A stretch of 64,000 nucleotides of DNA from Poriferisodalis sp965262965 (lineage in GTDB: Bacteria > Actinomycetota > Acidimicrobiia > Acidimicrobiales > Poriferisodalaceae), in NCBI RefSeq assembly GCF_965262965.1, contig NZ_OZ253573.1:2294001-2358000 (forward strand). The letters run 5' to 3'. The translations under genes were made by a program, and so were the position numbers. This document shows, piece after piece, positions 25,340-33,845 of this stretch; the first letter of the stretch is position 1, and every line of letters starts with the position of its first letter. The notes beneath the pieces were generated by a model. That model was given only the letters and a program-made list of their open reading frames with translations. It made no database searches and had not been told where the DNA came from.

Positions 25340-25773
25340 GCTTGAGCCTTCGCGGTCTTGTGGGATGGTGTGGCTGAGGATCCCTGTGTAGGTGTCGAAG
25401 CCCTGCCGGAATCGGTAATAGCTGCATCTGCATTCCAAGAGGGCCTCAATAGGGTGCGATGTTATGTCGGTGCGGCTGTGGTTTCCGCAGGCCCGTGTGC
25501 TTGGAGTGCTCGCTGACGCCCTCGTGAGCTGGAGGTGCGAGTGTGCCCGACGTTACGGCCCGTTTGGCGTGCCCGCCCGTTGCCGATGCCCGGCTGGGCC
25601 ACCCCCGCCGTGTGCTGGACTGGTTGCGCGCCACTAGATCTACAACAGACGGAGGTCGTTGACGGTCCGCGCGCCGTCAGCGTGCGATCTGACACCCGTG
25701 ATGTGCGTCCAAACCCACTGCTCACCGACCTCACCGCTCCCACGGTCTGCCGGACATCGGTATGACACGACTC
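25340..25773. other. Gap with no gene recognised
   Basis: 434 bases upstream of the GHKL operon. Its first part must hold the operon promoter. Short open frames exist but none has a start, ribosome site or resemblance I can support. GC content jumps back up around 25450, marking the edge of the AT-richer operon. Confidence 0.5.
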
Positions 25774-26085
25774 TCATGACAGGTTCCGGATGGGTTCGGC
25801 GAAGACTCGCCGCAGCTCGCCGAGCGTTTCGATGGCCCAGTGGCGATACGCCGGCCAGCTCTCCCGATCAGCCGGGTCAACAGGGTCGAGGTACGCGGCG
25901 ACTCGTGAAGCCCGTGCGTTCTCGATCGGCTCCCATCGCAGCGCCAGATCGCACGTCGCCTCGATCGCGGCACGTTGAGCCTCCAGCTCCGGGAACACCG
26001 ATTCCCCGTCGTCGATGTACACCTCGGCTCGGAGGCTGTAGTTCGTAGCCCCAGTGGGATAGGAGAAGCTGAGGAGGTGGACCAC
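25774..26085 (-). pseudogene. C-terminal fragment of a DUF4268 protein
   Basis: It encodes LLSFSYPTGATNYSLRAEVY, ALRWEPIENARASRVAAYLD and AIETLGELRRVFAEPIRNLS, stop. This matches about 100 residues of the full-length DUF4268 protein at 55625-56707 at roughly 90 percent identity. The N-terminal nuclease-like part is absent, and the frame joins directly to unrelated sequence where the next gene on the other strand starts. The intact paralogue is 30 kb away. Confidence 0.85.
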
Positions 26086-26095
26086 GGGCGGACTC

Positions 26096-27055
26096 TTGCC
26101 GCGGGTGCTGGCGGTGCTCGTGATAGCTGCGGTGACGATCGGTGCCGGCTTGCTCGCGTTGAACCTGTTGCAGAGCGCGCTCGACAATCTCGCCGGCAGC
26201 CCGTCTACCGCACCCGGCGGTTCCGCTCCCCCTGCAGCGGCCAGCGAGCCAGAAGCCCTCGTGGCGGAGCCTGAGACGTCGACAACCAACGTCGCTGCCG
26301 ACGAAACATCACAGCCGAGCATCACAGCGCCGGTTGCCGTGGCCGCAGCGAGCACCGCACCGCCCGAGAACGCCAGTGGGGCTGCGAGCTGTCCCTACGC
26401 GCTGCCCGACGGCAGCGACGCGTGCGGGCTGCTGGAATCGTTGGGCGGCTCGGACTCGGTGCCATGTGATTCGCTGCCGCTGAACGCCCGACCGCTGCGC
26501 TTCTCGGGCGATGCCAACCCCGCCGGCTACGAGCCGGCCCATGACGCCCCGGATTTGGTCTGCACATGGATCGACGGCGGCACATTCGTGGCTGGCAAGA
26601 CGATTCCCGCGGGCGACCTGCGAGCGGTGAATGCGACCGTCTGGGGGAACGGCGCCTGCCGCTTCGAGGTGTACGACGAAGCCAGCACGGTCGTGGTCTC
26701 CCGCGCCGACTATGAGCGCGCCGGCTGGGTCTCCTATGCACCGCTCCGGCTGACTCCCGGCGCCACGATCACCACCAGCGGCTGCGGCTGGGTACCGACA
26801 GAACATGCGGGCCTCGGACCCGGAGCCGACGGCATCATCGGGGCTGCCCAGCACTCGGGTCGCCGCTATCCCCTCCTCGTCGGCGTGGATGTCCCGCCTG
26901 GCAACGTCCGCATCGAGCGCGAATTCTGGGCCTGGCCTGATGCTGAGCCCGACGAGAACGGCTCCTGGGCGGACTCGTTGCCTCGTCGCGAGGACGAACG
27001 AAGATCGCCTGGCCCGTACCGCGCCGAAGCGGGAGTCATCTGGCCGAAGTGCTGA
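26096..27055 (+). CDS. Secreted or membrane-anchored hypothetical protein, possibly 5'-truncated
   Basis: 319 residues. The N-terminus (RVLAVLVIAAVTIGAGLLAL) is a single membrane segment or uncleaved signal. A Pro/Ala/Ser/Thr-rich linker of ~70 residues follows, then an extracellular domain with cysteine pairs (SCPYALPDGSDACG, LVCTWIDGGTF, GACRFEVY, TTSGCGWVP) and a beta-rich pattern ending at a terminal Cys. The function is unknown. The sequence similar to DUF4268 ends only ~10 bases upstream of the first TTG, so the true N-terminus may have been lost in the same rearrangement. Confidence 0.6.
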   Translation: MPRVLAVLVIAAVTIGAGLLALNLLQSALDNLAGSPSTAPGGSAPPAAASEPEALVAEPETSTTNVAADETSQPSITAPVAVAAASTAPPENASGAASCPYALPDGSDACGLLESLGGSDSVPCDSLPLNARPLRFSGDANPAGYEPAHDAPDLVCTWIDGGTFVAGKTIPAGDLRAVNATVWGNGACRFEVYDEASTVVVSRADYERAGWVSYAPLRLTPGATITTSGCGWVPTEHAGLGPGADGIIGAAQHSGRRYPLLVGVDVPPGNVRIEREFWAWPDAEPDENGSWADSLPRREDERRSPGPYRAEAGVIWPKC

Positions 27056-27382
27056 GTTCCGATAGCTCGACGGCATCCCACCAGAACAACGCAGATCCTT
27101 GCTCTCCGCCGCCGTGAAAATGCCGCCAATATGGTCAGGTGGCCATCACCATCGCGAATGTCAAGTCTGACAGTCCCACTCGTGGGCAATCGGTTAAGTC
27201 ACAAGAATCAGCGAGCTTCCGTCTCAACAGCGGGACCTCGCGTCACCAGATTCCAGTTTTGAATATCGATAGCCCTATAGTGCGCAGAACGTTACCTCAT
27301 CGCTGCTTCGTTGGTCATACCTCCACTGTTCGGGTAGCGTTCCTTTCCAGCGCGAAACCCACGGATACTCGGAGGTCGTCGT
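27056..27382. other. Intergenic gap with promoter region of the DUF2806 gene
   Basis: 327 bases, GC content falling rightwards. It holds no supportable gene. CGGAGG lies 7 bases before the ATG at 27383 and serves as ribosome site; the promoter must lie here but no clear -35/-10 pair stands out. Confidence 0.4.
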
Positions 27383-28480
27383 ATGGCTGACAGCGGTTCG
27401 AACAATTCCATTGTGACAACGGTGCTAGCAATCGAAAAGCTCCTAGACTACTTGGCAGTCGGTATCGGCGCTGTCGCGGGACCTCTGCTCGCGCCATGGA
27501 CGGCGCGCCAGCATGCCAAGGTTGCCATTATCAAGGCTAAGTCGAAAGTCGAGATTCGGAGTATCTATGACACTGCGGAAGCACACCGTGACGAGGCTTC
27601 GAGAGGCGAAATGCTAGAGGCACGCCGAAGTTGGGAGTCGTCGAAAATTGACAGTGCCGATGAGACATTCGATCCGGATCTCATCTCCGAAGCCTGGAGG
27701 TTTCAACAGGAGAAGAGACTACGAAATATTCAGACCGTTGCAGAGGCCGCAGCAGCTAGTCTAGGAAATGACGAAGTAAACGCCCACGAACCTGATAGTG
27801 ACTGGACGGCACGCTTCTTTAGCGAAGTCCAAGATGTTTCTTCTGCCGGCTTACAGCAGCTTTGGGCCCGAATCTTGGCCGGTGAGGTAAGGCAACCTGG
27901 AAGCACTTCGTTGCGTACGCTTGAGTTGTTGCGAAACATGGACCGGAATGTCGCGATAGTATTTCAGCGACTTTGCTCTGTGACGTGCTCGCTTTTCCTC
28001 GAGGCTGAGATGTTTGATGCATCAGCAAATTCTCTCAACGTAGTCTATGACCACACATATGACCCGCCTAACGGAAGAAGACTCGTTGATCAGCGCGTAG
28101 TTATCTTTAGTGGACATCCTGGCAAGAATTCGCTCGCAAAATATGGCCTCGGATACGGCGTTCTAAACGTCCTCAACGAATATGGACTTATCACCTCAGA
28201 CTTCGAATCTTGGCACGGCTACGAATTCTGCGTATTTGAACGAAGCGAAATCGATAACCCGCAGGCAAGACTGGTGCATGGTGGAAAAGATTGGTTTCTT
28301 GTTTCCTCGGATGAGCTGCCAACAGATTACAAACTCGATCTTGCGGGAGTTAACCTCACCACCTCGGGGCGGGAACTGTCGCGAGTGATTGAGATCATGC
28401 CGAATCAGCAATATCTCGCCGATCTGGTCGACTATTTTGCGTTGCAACGCCTGCAAATGGTTGAGATCCTGAAATTGTGA
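27383..28480 (+). CDS. DUF2806 family protein
   Basis: 365 residues. The central block WRFQQEKRLRNIQTVAEAAA, then SDWTARFFSEVQDVSSAGLQ, then LWARILAGEVRQPGSTSLRT is diagnostic of DUF2806. An N-terminal hydrophobic stretch (YLAVGIGAVAGPLLAPW) may be a membrane or amphipathic segment. The C-terminal ~150 residues form a mixed alpha/beta domain. The function is not known; such genes are common as single cargo in defence islands. Codon use is AT-richer than both neighbours, indicating recent acquisition. No partner gene is adjacent in the same direction. Confidence 0.8.
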   Translation: MADSGSNNSIVTTVLAIEKLLDYLAVGIGAVAGPLLAPWTARQHAKVAIIKAKSKVEIRSIYDTAEAHRDEASRGEMLEARRSWESSKIDSADETFDPDLISEAWRFQQEKRLRNIQTVAEAAAASLGNDEVNAHEPDSDWTARFFSEVQDVSSAGLQQLWARILAGEVRQPGSTSLRTLELLRNMDRNVAIVFQRLCSVTCSLFLEAEMFDASANSLNVVYDHTYDPPNGRRLVDQRVVIFSGHPGKNSLAKYGLGYGVLNVLNEYGLITSDFESWHGYEFCVFERSEIDNPQARLVHGGKDWFLVSSDELPTDYKLDLAGVNLTTSGRELSRVIEIMPNQQYLADLVDYFALQRLQMVEILKL

Positions 28481-28699
28481 GCGCTCGAGAGAAGCCGCGG
28501 TCCACGTTCGCTGAATTTCGCGGTGGGTTTGGGTTGCTGGCCGATCGGGGTGAGGTTGGTGAGTTGCGCCTTCGCGGATTTGTGGGATTTGGCGGCTGAG
28601 GAGCCTTCCACCATCATCCGTGGCAAGCGTCTGTGATCGCCAACTCGTCGTACGAGCATCTGCGCGAAGCCCCACGGGAGCGAGTTCCACCGATACTGC

Positions 28700-29125
28700 T
28701 CACGGTGACGTGGCAGCGGGCACGATGCGTAGTTCCACTCCCAACATGTCGCACAGGTCTCCCCAGTTCCTGCCGACGTTGCCCGCGATGACATGAACGG
28801 CGGACTCGTGATAGATCGCGGCTGCCAAGAAGTCTGCTGAGAGCTTGTTGATGCCGGGCTGCCGGCGATTTAGCAGATCTGCCGTCAAGTGTGTATATGG
28901 CCGCGGATCGAGGACGCGGAGCACCTCAGCAGGAGGCGCCGATGCATACTCGATCATCTGTGGGGTGGCCAGATTGCTGAGTCTGCCGGGGGGCCGCGAG
29001 CCGCGAAGGGCGATCAGCAACCTGAGGTAGAAGAACCACGGTACGGCTGGTGTCTCGCCCGTCCAGTAGGTGTCGTCTGCGCCCGCGAGCGCACGCATCG
29101 CGAGCCCGTCGTCGACAAGGATCAC
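28700..29125 (-). CDS. PIN-like domain protein, probable toxin
   Basis: 141 residues. It begins MILVDDGLAM, giving an early aspartate as in PIN nucleases. The C-terminal block LSADFLAAAIYHESAVHVIAGN matches the PIN pattern in which a conserved Asp (D98) opens a helix followed by a strand. A middle acidic residue is in PQMIEYA. It lacks the canonical last Asp, so it is atypical. Its start overlaps the stop of the 223-residue protein (ATGA), the standard antitoxin-then-toxin arrangement. RNase activity is inferred from the fold. Confidence 0.55.
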   Translation of the reverse strand: MILVDDGLAMRALAGADDTYWTGETPAVPWFFYLRLLIALRGSRPPGRLSNLATPQMIEYASAPPAEVLRVLDPRPYTHLTADLLNRRQPGINKLSADFLAAAIYHESAVHVIAGNVGRNWGDLCDMLGVELRIVPAATSP

Positions 29126-29793
29126 GAGTCGGCTGAGATGTGCTGGCCTGTGAGGTCTGCTTGTGGCCGGAGGTACATGAGCGCCGGCCCGACGATCTGC
29201 TCCCCGGCTGGCACCTGCATGTGCACGATGTAGTCGCTCCGTAGATCGAACCGCACTGCGCCCAGATCGAGGAACCGTTCCATTCTCGCAACAGCTGATG
29301 GCAACCGGTCGGCTTTGCCGGGCTCGCCCGAAATCGGAATGCCCACCGCGTAGATGTGCCGATCCGGGAGATCCGCCGACAGGGGCGGCTGGTCGCCGAA
29401 GACCTCTCTGCTGATCTCCTCGTAGCGATCAGCAAGCTTCCCGAACGCCCGCTGCACCTCTGTTTCGCTCATCTCTGGCGCGGACACCTCGGCAGGTTCA
29501 TCCCCAGCATCGGATTCGGCGATTGATGGGGCATCCTCGCCACCCGGCCCTTCGACCGCATCCAAACAAAGATCCGGGTCGTCCACGAAAAGGTCCTTGC
29601 TGATCTCCCCGTAGTGATCGGCAAGCTCGACGAACCTCTCCTGAACGGACTGCTCGTCGCCCTGTCCGACGACCATGAGCACGGCGTCGAGAAGCGCAGA
29701 AATCAGTTCGTCGGGAGTGCTGTTCAGAGCTGCGGCCCGCTCGTGCAAGAAGAGTGCCTGCTCGGAACTGAGCGCCACTTTGACCCTCTCCAT
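29122..29793 (-). CDS. Probable antitoxin with internally duplicated segment
   Basis: 223 residues from ATG 29793 (MERVKVALSSEQALFLHERA), which looks like a ribbon-helix-helix start. Two copies of a ~28-residue unit follow: VQERFVELADHYGEISKDLF and VQRAFGKLADRYEEISREVF, each followed by a D-P or Q-P turn. The C-terminal domain (VARMERFLDLGAVRFDLRSD, VHMQVPAGEQIVGPALMYL) is of unknown type. It overlaps the PIN-like gene, so it is likely its antitoxin and autorepressor. An antitoxin of this length is unusual. Confidence 0.55.
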   Translation of the reverse strand: MERVKVALSSEQALFLHERAAALNSTPDELISALLDAVLMVVGQGDEQSVQERFVELADHYGEISKDLFVDDPDLCLDAVEGPGGEDAPSIAESDAGDEPAEVSAPEMSETEVQRAFGKLADRYEEISREVFGDQPPLSADLPDRHIYAVGIPISGEPGKADRLPSAVARMERFLDLGAVRFDLRSDYIVHMQVPAGEQIVGPALMYLRPQADLTGQHISADS

Positions 29794-29890
29794 GCCCGCA
29801 GCGTAACGATGCACTCTTGATGCTGCCGACCACTGGCGAAGATCGCGACGGGCATACGCGCAAGGTCATCCCGCGTGCTGATGGCAGATC

Positions 29891-31435
29891 ATGGTGGTGG
29901 CAGAGAAGTTCCAGACGGGTTTTGATCAGCCGAAGCTGGCCGCGATGTACGTCGACAAGACGCTGACGGGGCTGGCTGCAGTGCAGACCCTGTCGCGGCT
30001 CAACCGAATCCATCCCGACAAGTCGGGGACTTTCGTCGTGGACTTCGTGAACAAGGCCGACGAGATCGGCGAGGCGTTCGCGGTGTACCACGGCAAGACC
30101 GTCGCGCCGCCGACCGATCCGAACCTGCTGTTCGACACTCGGCACGACCTCGACGGCTTCGGCGTTCTCGACACTGGCGAAATGCAGCGGACCGCTTCGT
30201 TGCTGCTGAGCGAGAACGCTCACGCCCAGATCCACGCGGCCCTCCAGCCGGCGGTTGAGCGCTTCGGGGGGCTGTCCGACGAGGATCAGGAGGCCTTTCG
30301 GGACGCGCTCGGGCGGTTCGTGCGCGTGTACGGGTTTCTGTCGCTTGTCGTGCCGTTCCGCAACCCCGAACTCGAGCGGGACTATCTGTACTGCCGGGCA
30401 TTGGCGGCGATGATCCGAGACTCGAACGCCGGCGACAGCATCAACCTGGGCTCGGAGGTGGAGCTCACCCACCTCCGCCACGAACTGGCCTTCGACGGCT
30501 CGATCGCGCTGCCCGGCGGCGAGGCCGAGGTGACCACCATCTACTCGGGCACCGGGCCGCTGGTCGACCCCGACGAAGAACGCCTGTCAGAGATCATCGC
30601 CCGCATCAACAAGCGTCTCGGCACCGACTGGTCCGACGAGGATCGCTTGGTGTTCGAGGCGGCCGCCGGCGACCTGATCGCAGATGTTGACGTTCAGAAC
30701 CAGGCGGTCATCAACGACGAGGCCACGTTCCGTGACCACGTGTTCCCGGAGCGATACCAGAAGGCCCTGCTGTCTCGCATGGACCGAAACAGCGGCCTGA
30801 TCTACGACTATCTCGACAACGAGGAACTGCAAGCAGCCGTCAGGGACATCTACGCCGTCGAAGTGCACCGGCGCGCCACGGTGGCCCGCCAGCGAACCTG
30901 CCCCATCGGCGACCTGCTCGGCACCGACCGAGAGTCGCAGTACCTGGAGTACAAGTCCACCCTGCGCTGGGACATCCGTGAGAAGCGCAAGGGCGGACAC
31001 CCCGAAGACGCCGTCACCAAGACGGTCGCCGGGTTTGCCAACTCTCCGCTCGGCGGAACGCTGCTGGTGGGCGTTGCCGACGACGGCTCGGTCCACGGGC
31101 TTGAGGACGACTTCGCCACGTTCTCCAAGCGAGGCGAGCGGGGTGACCGCGACCTATGGGGCCAGCACCTGGAAAACATGATCCGCAGCCGGCTCGGCGA
31201 CTCTGTGTTGCCGCTGGTGGCAACCGAATTCCACACCATCGACGGCAACCACCTCGCCCGGATCAGCATCGACCCGTCAGGTTTCCCGGTCTACGAACGC
31301 CGCGGCGACAACCAGGTCCTCTGGCTCCGCACGCCGACTTCGATGGTGACAGTCCGCGACCCGGATGAACGCGATCGCATCATCGCCCGCCGCTGGCCCG
31401 CCAGCACCGATAGGCAAGCTGCGGCCGCACCCTGA
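29891..31435 (+). pseudogene. Truncated HsdR-like helicase fused to a Schlafen/AlbA_2 domain
   Basis: Starts mid-domain at VVAEKFQTGFDQPKLAAMYV, the helicase motif V region of type I R subunits, and continues through motif VI (VQTLSRLNRIHPDK) and the R-subunit C-terminal region. From about residue 340 it becomes an AlbA_2/Schlafen domain (SQYLEYKSTLRWDI, AGFANSPLGGTLLVGVADDG). The nuclease and helicase core that should precede it are missing. The 514 residues remain an open frame and could be expressed, but the protein cannot be a motor. Its stop is directly adjacent to the convergent RT1 stop, with no bases between. Confidence 0.75.
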
Positions 31436-32947
31436 CTAGACCAGACGGCTGAGGACGGGATCAAGGTCTCGGTCAGCTGATCGCAGCTTCTGGTGAAACG
31501 CTTGTGTCTTGCGGCCCTTGGCTACCCGGCCTGCCACAGCAGCTACAAGGACGCGCCGGACGTCGTAATTCCCGACCTCCAACGCGAATTCTTCGGCACG
31601 ATGCTGGCGGAATGCAAATGAGCTTCCCCAAGCAAGCGCAGCTGCAGCCCGAAGTGGCGTCCTCTGGGCTTCGAATCGATCAGCTTCGGCAATGATTGAC
31701 TCCACACAGTTGCCATTCGGTTCGCCCACCTTGAGGCGAGCGGCGACGCGGCACGCGTGAAGTTGCGCCGCCAGACCCTTGTCGCCTCGATCAGTGGTTG
31801 CTTGCTCAACCATCCAGTCCTGATCGATCTGCTTGCGATTCACCTTGTCATCGCACATCTGGGTGAGGTACCTAGCGGTTTGCCTCGGCAGGGTTTGGAA
31901 GATTTGTGGGCGTTCGCAAATCAGGGAAAGTGCTTGCGGATTGTTGCGGTAGCGAAGGCCTCCGAGACAGAAGGAGACAGCCGTCCAATTCGGCCTGCCG
32001 CTCTCCAACTCCTCTTCGATGCCCTCAACTAGATGACGGCCATCGCCAGCCGGGTTGGGGTCATGCTGCAGGTCGGAAACCTTCGGATCCTGTACGGCCG
32101 ACCACGCGCTCCCGTCATGAACCGAGTGCTCTTCGTACTTGTCCGTGTTGGGCGCAAGTCCGACCAAATCGAGCGCTTCGCAGAATGTCTTATTGGCCGT
32201 TCTTGGGCTCAAGCCCTCCGGAACGAAGATGAAGATGTCATCCGAGTAGCGCAAGTGCGCGATGCCAGCATCCTTGAGTTTCGAATCGACGACGCCGAGC
32301 ACGAGGCCTGCGACGACCGCGGACGCCTCGGGACCGATGGGAAGTCCCGGCGGCGCGCCAACTGACTGCAACCCATCCAACAGCTCGAGAACTGGCCGGC
32401 TTTGCTTGGAATCGACTCCTTGATAGATCAGAGCCCGTTCGATGACTTCCATCGACATACTCGGGTAGCACCGGCGTACGTCACACTTCAACAGCGTGCC
32501 GAAACGGCCGGACCCGATGAGTGCCGACGCTCTAGCTCGGAGGTTGTTCCAAGCATCGTTACTTGTTTCAATCTGCCAACCGGGAGGGCCCATGACAAGC
32601 CGCGCGCCGTAGGCGCCCTCATGGGCGCGATGCGTAGTCCGATCGAGGAGATGGCCGACAAGCACCCTCAAACGCAGCTCGTCGAGGGGATGCAAGTGCG
32701 CGAGCCGCCGAAGATCGTCCTTTCCGGGCTTCGGCAGAGGGAAGCCAATGACCGCCCCGGGGACTCGCCCCTCTGACTGACGCCGTTGAAGAGCCTCGTA
32801 CGTCGCGCTGGGCTGCTCCGCAAAGTCACTCCATTGGAGGACATCTGGGAGGTCGCGCAGTCTCACGTTCTTCAGCCCTGCCTGCACATTGGCTTGGACA
32901 CGGGCGCGCGTTTGTTCGGTTTGATATGAAAGGTTGTGGCGTGACAT
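31436..32947 (-). CDS. Reverse transcriptase 1 (defence-associated RT candidate)
   Basis: 503 residues from ATG 32947, chosen for GAGGAA ~7 bases upstream. RT motifs: PLPKPGKDDLRRLAHLHP (71-88), motif A LLKCDVRRCYPS (Asp156), motif B GLPIGPEAS (201-209), motif C RYSDD (236-237), motif D LAPNTDKYEE. The ~260 residues after motif C form a helical domain of unknown function. There is no maturase or endonuclease domain and no group II intron structure nearby, so this is not an intron RT. It aligns without gaps over at least the first 240 residues with RT2 and has the same length. Which DRT/UG class it belongs to cannot be decided by eye. Confidence 0.85.
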   Translation of the reverse strand: MSRHNLSYQTEQTRARVQANVQAGLKNVRLRDLPDVLQWSDFAEQPSATYEALQRRQSEGRVPGAVIGFPLPKPGKDDLRRLAHLHPLDELRLRVLVGHLLDRTTHRAHEGAYGARLVMGPPGWQIETSNDAWNNLRARASALIGSGRFGTLLKCDVRRCYPSMSMEVIERALIYQGVDSKQSRPVLELLDGLQSVGAPPGLPIGPEASAVVAGLVLGVVDSKLKDAGIAHLRYSDDIFIFVPEGLSPRTANKTFCEALDLVGLAPNTDKYEEHSVHDGSAWSAVQDPKVSDLQHDPNPAGDGRHLVEGIEEELESGRPNWTAVSFCLGGLRYRNNPQALSLICERPQIFQTLPRQTARYLTQMCDDKVNRKQIDQDWMVEQATTDRGDKGLAAQLHACRVAARLKVGEPNGNCVESIIAEADRFEAQRTPLRAAAALAWGSSFAFRQHRAEEFALEVGNYDVRRVLVAAVAGRVAKGRKTQAFHQKLRSADRDLDPVLSRLV

Positions 32948-32973
32948 TCGATTCCTCGTTCGCCCCAATTCTA

Positions 32974-32991
32974 AATCACATAGCTGTGATT
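32974..32991. promoter_or_regulatory. Inverted repeat and conserved promoter block upstream of RT1
   Basis: AATCACA-TAGC-TGTGATT, a perfect 7-bp inverted repeat. Read on the minus strand, the block ACAGCTATGTGATTT has a counterpart ACGGCTATGTAGTTT upstream of RT2 (near 49300-49315), at a similar distance from the start codon (27 and 28 bases). This suggests a shared promoter or the 3' part of a shared RNA. Confidence 0.5.
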
Positions 32992-33113
32992 AATTTCGGC
33001 CCATGTGATCGACAAGCACAGCAAGGACCCGAAGGAGCCGAATCTCGACGACTCTCAACTCAACACGACCGACAGCTCAGGGTCCACAACCCGCACGCTG
33101 AGGAGACCCAGCC

Positions 33114-33845
33114 CTAGCGGAACCGCTCGCTCAATCCGTCAAGCTCGGGCGGCGACAGGTCGATGCGGAGACGTGAGGCCAGCTGCAGTAGCTCCTCATC
33201 GGTGCGGTCGGCGCCGAGGAACTCGACCAGCTCCTCCTGGCGGGGCTGACCGAACGCGAGGCGGTACGCCGCGAGGGACTTGCGCAACTGCGGGACCGCT
33301 GCCTCGTCTCGGCTGAACGGCAGGACCGGCACATGGCGCTCGATCTTCGCCGGCCCTCGGTGGAAGACCCAGTACGGCACCATCTCTCCGTCGCCCGACC
33401 CCCTGGTGGCCGCCGCTGCGTCAAAGAGTTCGTTCCAGAGATCGACGCCGGGGGCCAGGCCGTTCGTTAGGAGGTCCGGGCCAAGGGTCGCGGCGATGTT
33501 TCGGCGGACGGCGTGGCCCTTGTACCGGTGAACACGTCCCTCTCGCTGCTCCAAATCGACGGGGTTGGTGGGCAAGTTCCAGTGGACTACAGCGTGACAC
33601 CAGAGATGAAAGTCGAGGCCCTCCTGCCCGACTGAGGTGGAGGTGAGGACAAAGGGCCAGAACGGGGAGTTGAACGCCCTGGAAACGGATTCGACCCGGG
33701 CCTCGCCTCCCCCATCGAGTGCCTGGTTGCCGAAGGCGACGGCGAATCGCGTGCGCATCCGGTGTTCGTCCAGCGCGATGTCGCGGCCGTTCCGCTCTTG
33801 GCGCGGGATGTCGACGCGGAACGAGGAGGTGCGGAGATCTAAGCC
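33114..33845 (-). pseudogene. C-terminal fragment of an SNF2-like helicase
   Basis: About 240 residues. Helicase motif V (LTSTSVGQEGLDFH) and VI (QREGRVHRYKGHAVRRNIA) are present, followed by a ~100-residue tail (VPYWVFHRGPAKIERHVPVL). Motifs I-IV are absent. The fragment begins at the inverted repeat of the IS1380-type element, so the N-terminal ~700 or more residues were removed by the IS or an adjacent deletion. Proteins of this kind occur in DISARM-like and phospholipase-D-linked systems; too little is left to assign one. Confidence 0.75.

Noticed and set aside
25535..25765. Short plus-strand frame in the gap upstream of the GHKL operon
   Set aside because: No start signal, no resemblance, composition typical of random GC-rich frame.
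31436..32947. Group II intron-encoded protein
   Set aside because: No maturase or HNH domain, no domain V/VI-like hairpin nearby, and motif C is YSDD with GLPIGP, unlike intron RTs.
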